DNA of 64,000 nt from Roseomonas sp. CECT 9278 (GTDB taxonomy: Bacteria > Pseudomonadota > Alphaproteobacteria > Acetobacterales > Acetobacteraceae). The notes beneath the pieces were generated by a model that saw only the letters and a list, made by a program, of their open reading frames with translations, made no database searches and was not told the DNA's origin. The position numbers and the translations under genes are program-made. The stretch covers positions 28,756-92,755 of the forward strand of contig NZ_CAKKLX010000017.1 of assembly GCF_918698155.1 (NCBI RefSeq), given 5' to 3'. Positions 36,992 to 46,091 of the stretch are shown here, in pieces; position 1 is the stretch's first letter; every line of letters starts with the position of its first letter.

Positions 36992-38074
36992 TCAGTCGGG
37001 TTGTGCCGTCACGCCCAGGGCGGGAGCAAGCCGCGTGTTCCAGGCCGCGACGCAGGCCTCGCCGCAGCGCCGCACCCAGCCCGGCAGCACGGTTTCGGTC
37101 AGCAGGCGCAGGCGCCGGGCCTGGTCGGCGTCGGACACCGGCACGATCGTGACATTGCCGCGCCGCCCGTTGCTGCAGGATGCCTGGCCGGCATTGCAGG
37201 CGATGCCTTCGCCGGTCTCGATTTCGGCGGCATCCCAGATCTCCCGTTCGAGCACGGCGACCTCCTGCCGGATGAGCGTGCGGGCCCAGTCCGGCAGGCC
37301 GTTCCAGGCGGCGCGGTTGGCACCGAAGACGGACAGCCCCCAGGTGATCGCCATGCTGTGCATGTGCGTCGTCACCTCGTGCAGGCCGATGGCATTGGCG
37401 GAGAGCGTGCCGGTCACGGCGCATTCGACGACACCGGAGCGCAGCGCGGCGAGGGTTTCGCCGAATGGGATCACGACCGGCGTGGCGCCGAGTGCCGCGA
37501 ACATCTCGGACTGCCCGACCGAGGAGGTGCGGATGCGCCGGCCCGCGAGATCGGACAATCCGCTGAATGCGGTGCGGCAGAACAGGACCTGTGCCGGATA
37601 TGTATAGACGGCCAGCAACTCGACGTCATACCGCTCCGCGAGCAGTTCCTCGAGATGCGGGCGGTACAGCGCCACGGTCCGGCGCAGCGCCGCCATGTCG
37701 GGATTCACGGTCGGCAGGTCGACGGCGTTGAATTCAGGTTCCTCGGTGCTGACGATCGCGAGCAGGGCCGTGCCGAACGGCACGACGCCAAGCCGCATCA
37801 ATGCCAGCATCTCCTGCGCGCGGATGCCGCTGCGGTCGAAAGGCGCGATCTCGGCCTGGATGCGCCCGCCAGACAATTCCGGCAGCCGCCGGCGCCAGAA
37901 CGGTTCCTCGTAGCGCAGGTACTGGCTGACATCCGCCAGTCCGCCGACAACCTTGAGGCGGATCGGCGGTTCGGCCGGCACGCTCGCCTGGCCCAGGGCG
38001 GCGATCGGCGCCAGGGCCAGCAGTACCGCGATGGCATGCCCGACCCATCGCCGAAGTCCCGCTGTTCCTGCCAT
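36992..38074 (-). CDS. TRAP-type (DctP-like) solute-binding protein, probable sensor partner
   Basis: A 360-residue secreted DctP-fold protein. Signal peptide MAGTAGLRRW...AALGQA, then RLKVVGGLADVSQYLRYEEP, VDLPTVNPDMAAL and AFSGLSDLAGRRIRTSSVGQ, the usual DctP central region. A Cys-rich stretch near the C terminus (GIACNAGQASCSNGRRG) is unusual. GGGAGGTG precedes the ATG at 38074. No TRAP membrane genes (DctQ/DctM) are nearby; instead it is followed after 2 bp by the hybrid kinase. The likely role is delivering ligand to the kinase sensor rather than transport; that is inference. Confidence 0.85.
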   Translation of the reverse strand: MAGTAGLRRWVGHAIAVLLALAPIAALGQASVPAEPPIRLKVVGGLADVSQYLRYEEPFWRRRLPELSGGRIQAEIAPFDRSGIRAQEMLALMRLGVVPFGTALLAIVSTEEPEFNAVDLPTVNPDMAALRRTVALYRPHLEELLAERYDVELLAVYTYPAQVLFCRTAFSGLSDLAGRRIRTSSVGQSEMFAALGATPVVIPFGETLAALRSGVVECAVTGTLSANAIGLHEVTTHMHSMAITWGLSVFGANRAAWNGLPDWARTLIRQEVAVLEREIWDAAEIETGEGIACNAGQASCSNGRRGNVTIVPVSDADQARRLRLLTETVLPGWVRRCGEACVAAWNTRLAPALGVTAQPD

Positions 38075-38409
38075 AGGCACCTCCCGCGGCGCAGTGCTGA
38101 CTGAATCCTGCCACTTATGCACGAAGAGTGTCACAAATCCCTTTAAGCGACGTCCAGCTTGCCTTGAAGGCCTCGCGCTGGCGCTTTCGCCGCGGTCTGG
38201 CCTGGCCACGCCGGAATGATCGTCGGATCGCTGAGCCAGTCAGCTGGGCGGCGGAGGTTATCGTACCGTCGGGGCATCGCGGCCTTCGAGGCTATATCGT
38301 AGCAGTTTGTCCGCAGCAGCCATAGGGTGGTCCGGCCGCGTTGCGGGTCAATTCGGCGTTTCCGTGTGATGTCGGGACAGGCCCGACGTCGTGTCCGAGG
38401 TTCCTTCGC
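38075..38409. other. 335-bp divergent intergenic region
   Basis: This gap separates the binding protein/kinase pair (minus) from the glycerophosphodiesterase gene (plus) and should contain both promoters. The part at about 38110-38145 is relatively AT-rich. A hairpin with arms GTCGGG and CCCGAC lies at about 38371-38387, shortly before the phosphodiesterase start. No convincing small gene or RNA was seen. Confidence 0.4.
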
Positions 38410-39156
38410 ATGACGCACCACCCGACCGCCATCGCGAGCCATCGCGGCGGCGCCTTCCTGTGGCCGGAGAACAGCCTGACCGCGTTTCGCGAAACCGCGC
38501 GACTGCGGCTCGAGCAGGCGGAATGCGACGTGCATGCCACCGCCGATGGCGACGTCGTCGTCATGCACGACGCCACACTCGAACGCACGACGGATGGGAT
38601 CGGGGCGGTCGCGGCACTGACCTCCGCGGCGTTTCGCCGCCTTCGCGTGAAGGGATGCCGCGGCGAGGCGCCGCCCATGCTCCGCGACATGCTCGATGCC
38701 CTCGCGGGATCTGCGGTCGCGCCGCGGGTCGAGATCAAGTCCGACACCCAGGGCCGGCCCTACCCGGGCCTCGTGCCACGGGTCCTGAAGGTGCTCGACG
38801 GCACCGCCACGCGGAGCGCGACATGGATCATCGCCTTTGAGGCGCAGGTCGCGGCCGAGGCCGCCGCCGCTGGCGGGCTGGCCGGGGTGGCGTGGCTGCT
38901 CGAACGCGCGACCTGGCGCGGCCTTGGCATGCGCGGGACCATCGCTGTCGCCCAGGCCTACGGATTTCCCGAGATCGGGGTGCACGAATCGCAACTCGAT
39001 GCGGAGGGCGTCGCAGCACTGCGCGCGGCGGGGATTGGCGTGTCGGTCTGGGGGGCGAACCACGAGGCGTCGATCCGGCGGATGCTGGGTCTCGGGGTGG
39101 ATGTGCTGACGACCGACGATCCACCGCTGGCGATTGAGCTACGCGCCAAGGCCTGA
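38410..39156 (+). CDS. glycerophosphodiester phosphodiesterase
   Basis: A 248-residue GDPD-family TIM-barrel enzyme that hydrolyses glycerophosphodiesters to glycerol-3-phosphate and an alcohol. Catalytic features: SHRGGAFLWPENSLTAF (His11, Arg12, Glu of PEN), DVHATADGDVVVMHDATLERTTDG, and EIKSD. The C-terminal part has GVSVWGANHEASIRRML and DVLTTDDP. No signal peptide is seen, so it is cytosolic. The ATG at 38410 begins just before the conserved SHRGG motif. Confidence 0.92.
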   Translation: MTHHPTAIASHRGGAFLWPENSLTAFRETARLRLEQAECDVHATADGDVVVMHDATLERTTDGIGAVAALTSAAFRRLRVKGCRGEAPPMLRDMLDALAGSAVAPRVEIKSDTQGRPYPGLVPRVLKVLDGTATRSATWIIAFEAQVAAEAAAAGGLAGVAWLLERATWRGLGMRGTIAVAQAYGFPEIGVHESQLDAEGVAALRAAGIGVSVWGANHEASIRRMLGLGVDVLTTDDPPLAIELRAKA

Positions 39157-39244
39157 GACCGCCCCCGGGGCGCATGATCGTTGCCACGGAGCCCGCCCGC
39201 CCCATAACCTGCCCCGGGAACGAGACCTGGGGAGGATACGCCGC

Positions 39245-40060
39245 GTGAAGGCAGAGGCGCCGATCCTGGCGGCCGAAGGCGTCAGCCTGCGCTTCGGGGG
39301 CGTGCGCGCCCTGGCCGATGTGTCGTTCGAAGTACGCCCCGGCGAGATATTCTCGATCATCGGTCCGAACGGCGCGGGCAAGACCTCGATGGTGAACTGC
39401 ATCTCGGGGCGCTACCGGCCGACCGAGGGGCGCATCCTGTTCGACGGCCAGGACATCACGCGCACCGCCACGAGCCGCCGTGCCGCGCTGGGCATCGGGC
39501 GGACCTTCCAGAACCTGGCGCTGTTCGGCCACATGACGGTGCTCGACAACATCATGGTCGGGCGCCATCACCTGCTGCGGACGGGCTTCGTGCGGGGCAT
39601 GGTCTATTGGCTCGGCGGTGCCCAGCGCGAGGAGCTGGCGCATCGGCGCGAGGTCGAGGAGATCATCGACTTCCTCGAGATTCAGCATGTGCGCAAGGCT
39701 GTCGCCGGCACGCTGTCCTACGGGCTGCGCAAGCGTGTCGAACTCGCGCGTGCGATGGCGCTGAAGCCGAAGCTGATCCTGCTCGACGAACCGATGGCCG
39801 GCATGAACCTCGAGGAGAAGGAGGACATGGCCCGCTTCATCGTCGACCTCAACGAGGAGCTCGGCATGACGGTGCTGATGATCGAGCACGACATGGGCGT
39901 GGTGATGGACATCAGCCATCGCGTCATGGTGCTGGATTTCGGCAGGCGCATCGCGGCTGGCTCGCCGGAGGAGGTGATGGCCGATGCGCATGTGAAGCGG
40001 GCGTATCTCGGCGAACCCGACGAGGCCGCGCACGACGACGCCGAGCACGCCACCGCATGA
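39245..40060 (+). CDS. LivG-type ABC transporter ATP-binding protein
   Basis: A 271-residue ATPase of the branched-chain amino acid (HAAT) ABC family. Walker A is GPNGAGKT (40-47), the signature is LSYGLRKRVELARAM, Walker B is LILLDEPMAGMN, and the switch His is in MIEHDMGVVMD. It starts with GTG at 39245, preceded by GGGGAGGA with 8-bp spacing. It opens a long operon in which every junction from here to the carboxylase biotin subunit is short or overlapping. Its stop overlaps the acyl-CoA ligase start by 4 bp. Confidence 0.93.
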   Translation: MKAEAPILAAEGVSLRFGGVRALADVSFEVRPGEIFSIIGPNGAGKTSMVNCISGRYRPTEGRILFDGQDITRTATSRRAALGIGRTFQNLALFGHMTVLDNIMVGRHHLLRTGFVRGMVYWLGGAQREELAHRREVEEIIDFLEIQHVRKAVAGTLSYGLRKRVELARAMALKPKLILLDEPMAGMNLEEKEDMARFIVDLNEELGMTVLMIEHDMGVVMDISHRVMVLDFGRRIAAGSPEEVMADAHVKRAYLGEPDEAAHDDAEHATA

Positions 40061-41964
40061 CCCAGATCGAGCTCACCCTCCCGCGCCTGCTGCGCCGCAA
40101 TGCCCGCAGCCACGGCCGCGACGTCGCGATGCGGGAGAAGGAATTCGGCATCTGGCGTTCGCTGACCTGGTCGGACGTCGCGACGCGCACTAGGGACCTG
40201 GCGCTCGGCCTGCGCGCGCTTGGTGTCCAGGCCGGTGAGGTGGTGGCGCTGATCGGCGACAACCGGCCCGACTGGGTGATGGGCGAGATCGCGACACATG
40301 CCGTCCGCGGGCGATCACTCGGCATCTATCGCGATGCGTTGGATGACGAGGTGGCTTACCTGCTGTCCTTCAGCGGCGCGACCGTCGCGATCGCCGAGGA
40401 TGAGGAGCAGGTCGACAAGCTGCTGAACGTCTCGGACCAGGTGCCGGGTCTGCGGCACATCGTCTATTGCGACCCACGCGGGATGCGCAAGCATGCCGAT
40501 GGGCGGCTGGTCTCGGCGGCCGAACTGGCGCAGCGGGGCGCGGCGGCGGCGGCGGCGGACCCCGGGCTGTGGGACAGGCTGGTCGATGCGACGGATGGCG
40601 AGGACGTCGCGATCCTGTGCACCACCTCCGGCACGACGGCGCGGCCGAAGCTGGCGCAGTTGAGCGCCCGGGCGCTGATCCGCCATTGCGAGGCCTACCT
40701 GGCGGTCGACCCGAAGGGGCCGGAGGATGAATACGTCTCTGTCCTGCCGCTGCCCTGGATCATGGAGCAGATCTACGTATTGGGTTGGGGGCTGATCTCC
40801 CGCATGAAGGTCAACTTCGTCGAGGAGCCCGAGACGATGATGGCCGATTTCCGTGAGATCGCGCCGACCTTCGTGCTGTTCGCGCCGCGCGTGTGGGAGG
40901 GGATCGCGGCCGATGTGCGCGCCCGTGTCATGGATGCGTCACCGCTGAAGCAGCGCGCCTTCGAGGCAGGCATGCGCATGGGCCTCGACGCGTTGAAGGG
41001 CGGCGGTCGGTCCGCGCTCGCCGATGCGCTGCTGTTCCGTGCCTTGCGCGACAGGCTCGGCTTCACGCGGCTGAAATCCGCGGCGACGGGGGGGGCCGCG
41101 CTGGGCCCCGACACCTTCCGCTTCTTCCAGGCGCTGGGCGTGCCAATGCGCCAGCTTTACGGCCAGACGGAAGCTCTCGGCGCCTACACCATCCATCGTG
41201 CCGGGGAGGTCGATTTCGACACCGTCGGGACGCCCTTCGGCGACGCCGTCGAACTGCGCATCCACGAGCCCGACCAGAATGGCGTCGGCGAGATCGTCAC
41301 GCGCCATCCGAACATGTTCGCCGGCTACCTCGGTGTCGACGACGTGGCCGACATGCGCGATGGCTGGATGCACACGGGCGATGCGGGATACTTCGACAGG
41401 CGCGGCCAGCTGGTGGTGATCGACCGCATCAAGGACATTGCGACCATGTCGGGCGGGGATCGCTTCTCCCCGCAGTTCATCGAGAACAAGCTCAAGTTCA
41501 GCCCCTTCGTCGCCGAGGCGGTGATCCTGGGCGACCAGCGGCCACACCTCGCGGCGATGATCTGCATTCGCTTTCCGATCGTCAGCAAATGGGCCGAGCG
41601 CAAGCGGATTTCCTTCACCACCTACTCCGACCTCGCGGCGCGGCCGGAGGTGCTCGATAAGATCCGCGAGGAGGTCGCGCAGGTGAACGCCTCGCTGCCC
41701 GCACCGCAGCGCATCCGTGACGTGGTGCTGCTCTACAAGGAGCTGGACGCGGACGACGAGGAACTCACCCGCACCCGCAAAATCCGCCGCGGCGTGATCA
41801 ACGCGAAGTACGGCGACATCATCGAGGCGATCTATGCCGGGCAGGACGCGATCCCGGTCGACACGACCATTGCCTTCCAGGACGGGACGAAGCAACGGAT
41901 CCGCACGGTGCTGCGCGTGATCCGCATGGACGACGATGCCGGCGCGGCACGGAAGGTGGCCTGA
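40057..41964 (+). CDS. AMP-binding acyl-CoA synthetase (long-chain type) embedded in the ABC operon
   Basis: A 635-residue adenylate-forming ligase of the long-chain/very-long-chain acyl-CoA synthetase group. The P-loop is CTTSGTTARPKLAQLS, slightly divergent from the usual TSGTTGxPKG. The A5 motif is QLYGQTEALGAYT. The ribose-binding motif is WMHTGDAGYFDRRGQLVVIDRIKDI, and the C-terminal end is TRTRKIRRG. Its position between LivG and LivH, overlapping the first and abutting the second with no gap, implies vectorial activation: the acid is thioesterified as it is imported. The precise acid is unknown. Confidence 0.9.
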   Translation: MTQIELTLPRLLRRNARSHGRDVAMREKEFGIWRSLTWSDVATRTRDLALGLRALGVQAGEVVALIGDNRPDWVMGEIATHAVRGRSLGIYRDALDDEVAYLLSFSGATVAIAEDEEQVDKLLNVSDQVPGLRHIVYCDPRGMRKHADGRLVSAAELAQRGAAAAAADPGLWDRLVDATDGEDVAILCTTSGTTARPKLAQLSARALIRHCEAYLAVDPKGPEDEYVSVLPLPWIMEQIYVLGWGLISRMKVNFVEEPETMMADFREIAPTFVLFAPRVWEGIAADVRARVMDASPLKQRAFEAGMRMGLDALKGGGRSALADALLFRALRDRLGFTRLKSAATGGAALGPDTFRFFQALGVPMRQLYGQTEALGAYTIHRAGEVDFDTVGTPFGDAVELRIHEPDQNGVGEIVTRHPNMFAGYLGVDDVADMRDGWMHTGDAGYFDRRGQLVVIDRIKDIATMSGGDRFSPQFIENKLKFSPFVAEAVILGDQRPHLAAMICIRFPIVSKWAERKRISFTTYSDLAARPEVLDKIREEVAQVNASLPAPQRIRDVVLLYKELDADDEELTRTRKIRRGVINAKYGDIIEAIYAGQDAIPVDTTIAFQDGTKQRIRTVLRVIRMDDDAGAARKVA

Positions 41965-42858
41965 ATGGATACGACGCTGCTGTTCCAGCTGGTGCTGAAC
42001 GGCTTAATCGTGGGCGCGCTGTATGGCGTGGTCGCGATGTCCTTCGTGCTGATCTACAAGGCGAGCCAGGTGGTGAACTTCGCCCAGGGCGAGTTCCTGC
42101 TGGTCGGTGCCTGGGTCTGCTGGTGGATGCTGACCACCTGGCAGCTTCCCTTCTGGGCCGGATTCCTGGTCACGCTCGCGTTCATGACGCTGTTCGGCAT
42201 CCTGCTGCAGATCATCGTGCTGCGGCCGCTGATCGGCGAGCCGGTGATCAGCGTGATCATGGCGACGGTCGGGCTGTCGATCTTCTTCCAGGCGCTCATG
42301 AAGTGGATGTTTGGCGTTTTCGCCCAGCCCTTCCCGCCGATCTTCACGAGCGAGCGCATGCGGGTCATGGGGCTCGAGGTGCAGACCGTCTACATCGCCA
42401 GCCTGGGCGTCTCGGCGCTGATCATGCTCGGTTTCTGGTGGTTCTTCACCTATTCAAAGCATGGGCTCGCGATGCGTGCGACGGCCTTCGACCAACAGGT
42501 GGCGCAGTCGCTGGGCGTCAGTGTGCCGAAGGTCTTCGCCATGTCCTGGGCGATCTCGGCGGTCGTCTCTACAGTCGCCGGCGTGGTGGTGGGCGTGGTG
42601 AACGGTGTGTCCTCGGCGCTGTCGTTCTACGGCATCAAGGTGTTCCCGGCGGTGATCCTCGGCGGGCTCGATTCGATCGTCGGTGCCGTGCTCGGCGGCC
42701 TGATCGTCGGCGTGCTCGAGAACCTGGCGCAATATGTCGATGCGCAATGGCTCAACTGGGGCAATATGTACCAGATCGCGCCCTTCTATGCCCTGATCCT
42801 GATCCTGCTGATCAAGCCCTATGGGCTGTTCGGCACACGCAACATCGAACGGGTCTGA
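41965..42858 (+). CDS. LivH-type ABC transporter permease
   Basis: A 297-residue permease with about eight membrane helices. Family features include LNGLIVGALYGVVAMSFVLI near the start, KASQVVNFAQGEFLLVGAW and LGVSVPKVFAMSWAISAVVS, and the Leu/Gly-rich ILGGLDSIVGAVLGGLIVGV at the end. It starts at the base after the ligase stop. It pairs with the LivM-like permease encoded 7 bp downstream. Confidence 0.93.
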   Translation: MDTTLLFQLVLNGLIVGALYGVVAMSFVLIYKASQVVNFAQGEFLLVGAWVCWWMLTTWQLPFWAGFLVTLAFMTLFGILLQIIVLRPLIGEPVISVIMATVGLSIFFQALMKWMFGVFAQPFPPIFTSERMRVMGLEVQTVYIASLGVSALIMLGFWWFFTYSKHGLAMRATAFDQQVAQSLGVSVPKVFAMSWAISAVVSTVAGVVVGVVNGVSSALSFYGIKVFPAVILGGLDSIVGAVLGGLIVGVLENLAQYVDAQWLNWGNMYQIAPFYALILILLIKPYGLFGTRNIERV

Positions 42859-42865
42859 CACCGGC

Positions 42866-43930
42866 ATGACGTCGATGACCCCGGCGGGCGATTTCCGCAG
42901 CAGCTATCGTGCCGACACCACGATCTTTCCGACCCGTTCGTCGATGATGGCAACGATCGCCGGCGTGGCGCTGCTCTGCGCCGCGCCGCTGGTCTTCGGT
43001 CGCTACGAACTTGGCCTGCTGATCACCATCGGCTTCAGCGCGATCGCGGCGCTCGGCCTCAATATCCTGGTCGGCTTTACCGGGCAGATCTCGATCGGTC
43101 ACGCCGCCTTCTTCGGCTTCGGTGCCTTCGCATCCGCGCTGCTGGTCGAATATCATGTGCCGGTGCCGCTGGCGATCTGGGGCGCGGGTCTGATGACGGC
43201 CGTGGTCGGCCTGGTCTTCGGGGCACCCGCAGCGCGCCTGAAGGGCCTGTATCTGGCGATCGCCACGCTGGCTGCGCAGTTCATCCTGGAGGACTTCTTC
43301 GCCCGCGCGCGCTGGTTTTCGGGTGGCGTCGCCGGGCGCGTGACCGAACCCTATGAGCTGTTCGGCCTGCGCCTCGATCGCGAGGAAACCTATTTCTACG
43401 TCGTGCTGGCGCATGTCGTGGTGATGTTTCTCGCGGCCGGCAACCTGATGCGGACGCGGGATGGCCGCGCGCTGATCGCGGTCCGCGACCACTATCTCTC
43501 GGCCGAGATGATGGGCGTCAACCTTGCCTACTACCGGACCTTGTCCTTCGGCATCGCGTCCTTCTTCGCCGGCGTGGCAGGGGCGCTCTACGCGCACTAC
43601 CTGCTGTTCGTCAGCGTCGAGGCCTTCAATATCCTCTATTCGATCCAGTTCCTGGCCATGATCATCATCGGCGGGCTGGGATCGGTGATGGGCAGCATGA
43701 TGGGCGCGGCGTTCATGGTGTTGCTGCCGGAAGTGGTGCAGGCCGGCGCAGACCTGCTGGCTGGCAGCGCGATCGACCGCACCTTGCGGCTCGGCGCCTC
43801 CATCTCCTTCCTGCGTGAGATGGCGATCGGCGCCGCGATCATCCTTTTCCTGATCTTCGAGCCCGACGGGCTCGCGCATCGCTGGAAAATGATCAAGGCG
43901 TATTGGAAACTCTACCCGTTCTCGCATTGA
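42866..43930 (+). CDS. LivM-type ABC transporter permease
   Basis: A 354-residue permease with about ten helices. The characteristic LivM core is GLNILVGFTGQISIGHAAFF, with GAPAARLKGLYLAIATLAAQ and AEMMGVNLAYYRTLSFGIAS, and the C-terminal IIIGGLGSVMGSMMGAAFM. A basic tail (RWKMIKAYWKLYPFSH) closes the protein. The gap to the upstream permease is 7 bp and to the binding-protein gene about 40 bp. Confidence 0.93.
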   Translation: MTSMTPAGDFRSSYRADTTIFPTRSSMMATIAGVALLCAAPLVFGRYELGLLITIGFSAIAALGLNILVGFTGQISIGHAAFFGFGAFASALLVEYHVPVPLAIWGAGLMTAVVGLVFGAPAARLKGLYLAIATLAAQFILEDFFARARWFSGGVAGRVTEPYELFGLRLDREETYFYVVLAHVVVMFLAAGNLMRTRDGRALIAVRDHYLSAEMMGVNLAYYRTLSFGIASFFAGVAGALYAHYLLFVSVEAFNILYSIQFLAMIIIGGLGSVMGSMMGAAFMVLLPEVVQAGADLLAGSAIDRTLRLGASISFLREMAIGAAIILFLIFEPDGLAHRWKMIKAYWKLYPFSH

Positions 43931-43971
43931 GGCCGGCAAACGGCCCGCATCATCCAAGGAGGAGACTGACA

Positions 43972-45258
43972 ATGAGGCTTCCGCTTCCCCTGCTGGCCGG
44001 CGCGCTGCTTGCCGCGGCGCCGGCCTTCGCGCAGGCGCCGATCCCCGTCGGGCACCTGATGGACAATTCCGGGGCGACCTCGGATGTCGGCGTGCCCTAT
44101 GGGCAGGGCGTGGCGGATACGCTCGCCTGGGTGAACCAGACGCGCAACGGCGTGGCCGGCAGGCGGCTCGCGGTGTCGGGCTTCGACTACGGCTACCAGG
44201 CGCCGCGCGCGGTCAGCCAGTACCAGTCCTGGGCGCAGCGCGAACGCGTGGTGGCGATCCAGGGCTGGGGCACCGCGGACACCGAGGCATTGGTGCGCTT
44301 CGTCACGCGCGACCGCATTCCCTACATCTCGGGCTCCTACTCGGCGGCGCTGACGGATGCGGGTGGCACGTCTCGCCGGCAGGGCGTGGAACCGGCACCC
44401 TTCAATTTCTTCTACGGCCCATCCTACTCCGATGCGCTGCGCGGCATGCTGCAATGGGCGGCCGAGGACTGGCGCGCGCGCGGCCAGCAAGGGCGTCCGC
44501 GCTATGTGCACATGGGCGCCAACCACCCCTACCCGAACAGCCCGAAGGAGGCTGGCGAGGCCCTTGCACGCGAACTCGGCTTCGAGGTTCTGCCGGCGAT
44601 CCAGTTCGCACTCACGCCGGGCGACTACACGGCGCAATGCCTGACGCTGAAGAACCAGGGTGCCAACTACGCGTATCTGGGCAATACGGCGGGGTCCAAC
44701 ATCTCGGTGCTGCGCGCCTGTCAGACCGTCGGCGTCCAGGTGCAGTTCCTCGGCAATGTCTGGGGCATGGACGAGAATGCCATGAAGGCCGCCGGCACCG
44801 CCGCGGATGGCGTGGTCTTCCCGGTGCGTACCGGCGTGGTGTGGGGCGGCACGGCGCCGGGCATGGAGACGCTGCGCGCCATCAGCCGCGTCTCGGACCA
44901 GGCCGGCACGGCGTATCGGCCGGTGCACTACCTGGCCGGCGCCTGCGCCGCGATGCTGATGGTCGAGGCGATGGAGACGGCCGCGGCGAATGGCGGCCAG
45001 GTGAGCGGCGAGCGCATCCGTGACGGCTTCTATGCCCGTCGCGACTGGGTCCCGGCCGGGTTCCAGGGCGTCTGCACGCCCTCCACCTTCACCGCGCAGG
45101 ACCACCGCGGCACGATGCGCGTCGCGCTCTACCGCGCACGTGTCACCGGCAACACCGCACAGGGCTCGGTGCAGGAACTGATGACCGCGGGCACCATGGC
45201 GCTGCAGCCGGTCGCCAATATCGACCTGCAGCGCCGCGCCGACTGGCTCGGCTGGTGA
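43972..45258 (+). CDS. LivK-type periplasmic ABC substrate-binding protein
   Basis: A 428-residue secreted type I binding protein. Signal peptide MRLPLPLLAGALLAAAPAFA, then PIPVGHLMDNSGATSDVGVP and YGQGVADTLAWVNQT, typical of HAAT binding proteins. Ligand-site segments include VVAIQGWGTADTEALV and VTRDRIPYISGSYSAALTD. A strong AAGGAGGAG precedes ATG 43972. Binding proteins of this length are common in operons for fatty or aromatic acid uptake rather than amino acids; that is inference. The stop shares one base with the LivF start. Confidence 0.92.
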   Translation: MRLPLPLLAGALLAAAPAFAQAPIPVGHLMDNSGATSDVGVPYGQGVADTLAWVNQTRNGVAGRRLAVSGFDYGYQAPRAVSQYQSWAQRERVVAIQGWGTADTEALVRFVTRDRIPYISGSYSAALTDAGGTSRRQGVEPAPFNFFYGPSYSDALRGMLQWAAEDWRARGQQGRPRYVHMGANHPYPNSPKEAGEALARELGFEVLPAIQFALTPGDYTAQCLTLKNQGANYAYLGNTAGSNISVLRACQTVGVQVQFLGNVWGMDENAMKAAGTAADGVVFPVRTGVVWGGTAPGMETLRAISRVSDQAGTAYRPVHYLAGACAAMLMVEAMETAAANGGQVSGERIRDGFYARRDWVPAGFQGVCTPSTFTAQDHRGTMRVALYRARVTGNTAQGSVQELMTAGTMALQPVANIDLQRRADWLGW

Positions 45259-46091
45259 TGAGCGAGGCCGCGCAGCAAGCCGCGACGCGGGCAGACACAG
45301 CCCCGCCGCTCCTCGAGGTGAAGAACATCGAGGTCGTCTACAGCGAGGTCATCCTCGTGCTGCGCGGCCTGTCGCTGGTGGTGCCGCAGGGTGAGATCGT
45401 CGCCCTGCTCGGTGCCAATGGTGCCGGGAAGTCGACCACCCTGAAGGCGATATCGGGCCTGCTCCGAAGCGAGGAAGGCCAGGTGACGCGCGGCGACATC
45501 CTGTTCGCTGGCGAGCGGCTGAACGGCATCGATCCCGACCGCATCGTTCGCCGCGGCATCTTCCAGGTCATGGAAGGGCGACGGATCATCGGCGACATGA
45601 CGTGCCTCGAGAACCTGCGTCTCGGCGCCTTCACCCGCAGCGACGGCGAGGTGCGGCGCGACATCGACATGGTCTACGAGTATTTCCCGCGGCTGCGCGA
45701 ACGCACGGGCCTCGCCGGCTACCTTTCGGGCGGCGAGCAGCAGATGCTCGCGATCGGCCGCGCGCTGATGGCGCGGCCGAAGCTGATCCTGATGGACGAG
45801 CCGTCCATGGGCCTGTCGCCGCTGCTCGTGAAGGAGGTCTTCGGCATCATCCGGCGCCTGAACCGCGACCTTGGCATCACCATCCTGCTCGTCGAACAGA
45901 ATGCGCATATGGCACTGTCCGTCGCGTCCTATGGCTACATCATGGAGCAGGGGAAGGTCGTGCTCGACGGCACGGCGGCTTCGCTCGCGGAGAATGAGGA
46001 CGTCAAGGAATTCTACCTCGGCGGCCATGGCGCCGACCGGAAGTCCTTCCGCAACCTGAAATCCTACAAGCGCCGGAAGCGTTGGCTGTGA
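45258..46091 (+). CDS. LivF-type ABC transporter ATP-binding protein
   Basis: A 277-residue second ATPase of the importer. Walker A GANGAGKST, signature YLSGGEQQMLAIGRALM, Walker B LILMDEPSMGLSP, and LLVEQNAHMALSVASYG are all present, with the LivF-like VMEGRRIIGDMT segment. The C-terminal tail [16 protein letters not shown] is basic. ATG 45258 shares a base with the binding-protein stop (a GTG three bases earlier is possible). Its stop overlaps the next ligase GTG by 4 bp. Confidence 0.93.
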   Translation: MSEAAQQAATRADTAPPLLEVKNIEVVYSEVILVLRGLSLVVPQGEIVALLGANGAGKSTTLKAISGLLRSEEGQVTRGDILFAGERLNGIDPDRIVRRGIFQVMEGRRIIGDMTCLENLRLGAFTRSDGEVRRDIDMVYEYFPRLRERTGLAGYLSGGEQQMLAIGRALMARPKLILMDEPSMGLSPLLVKEVFGIIRRLNRDLGITILLVEQNAHMALSVASYGYIMEQGKVVLDGTAASLAENEDVKEFYLGGHGADRKSFRNLKSYKRRKRWL

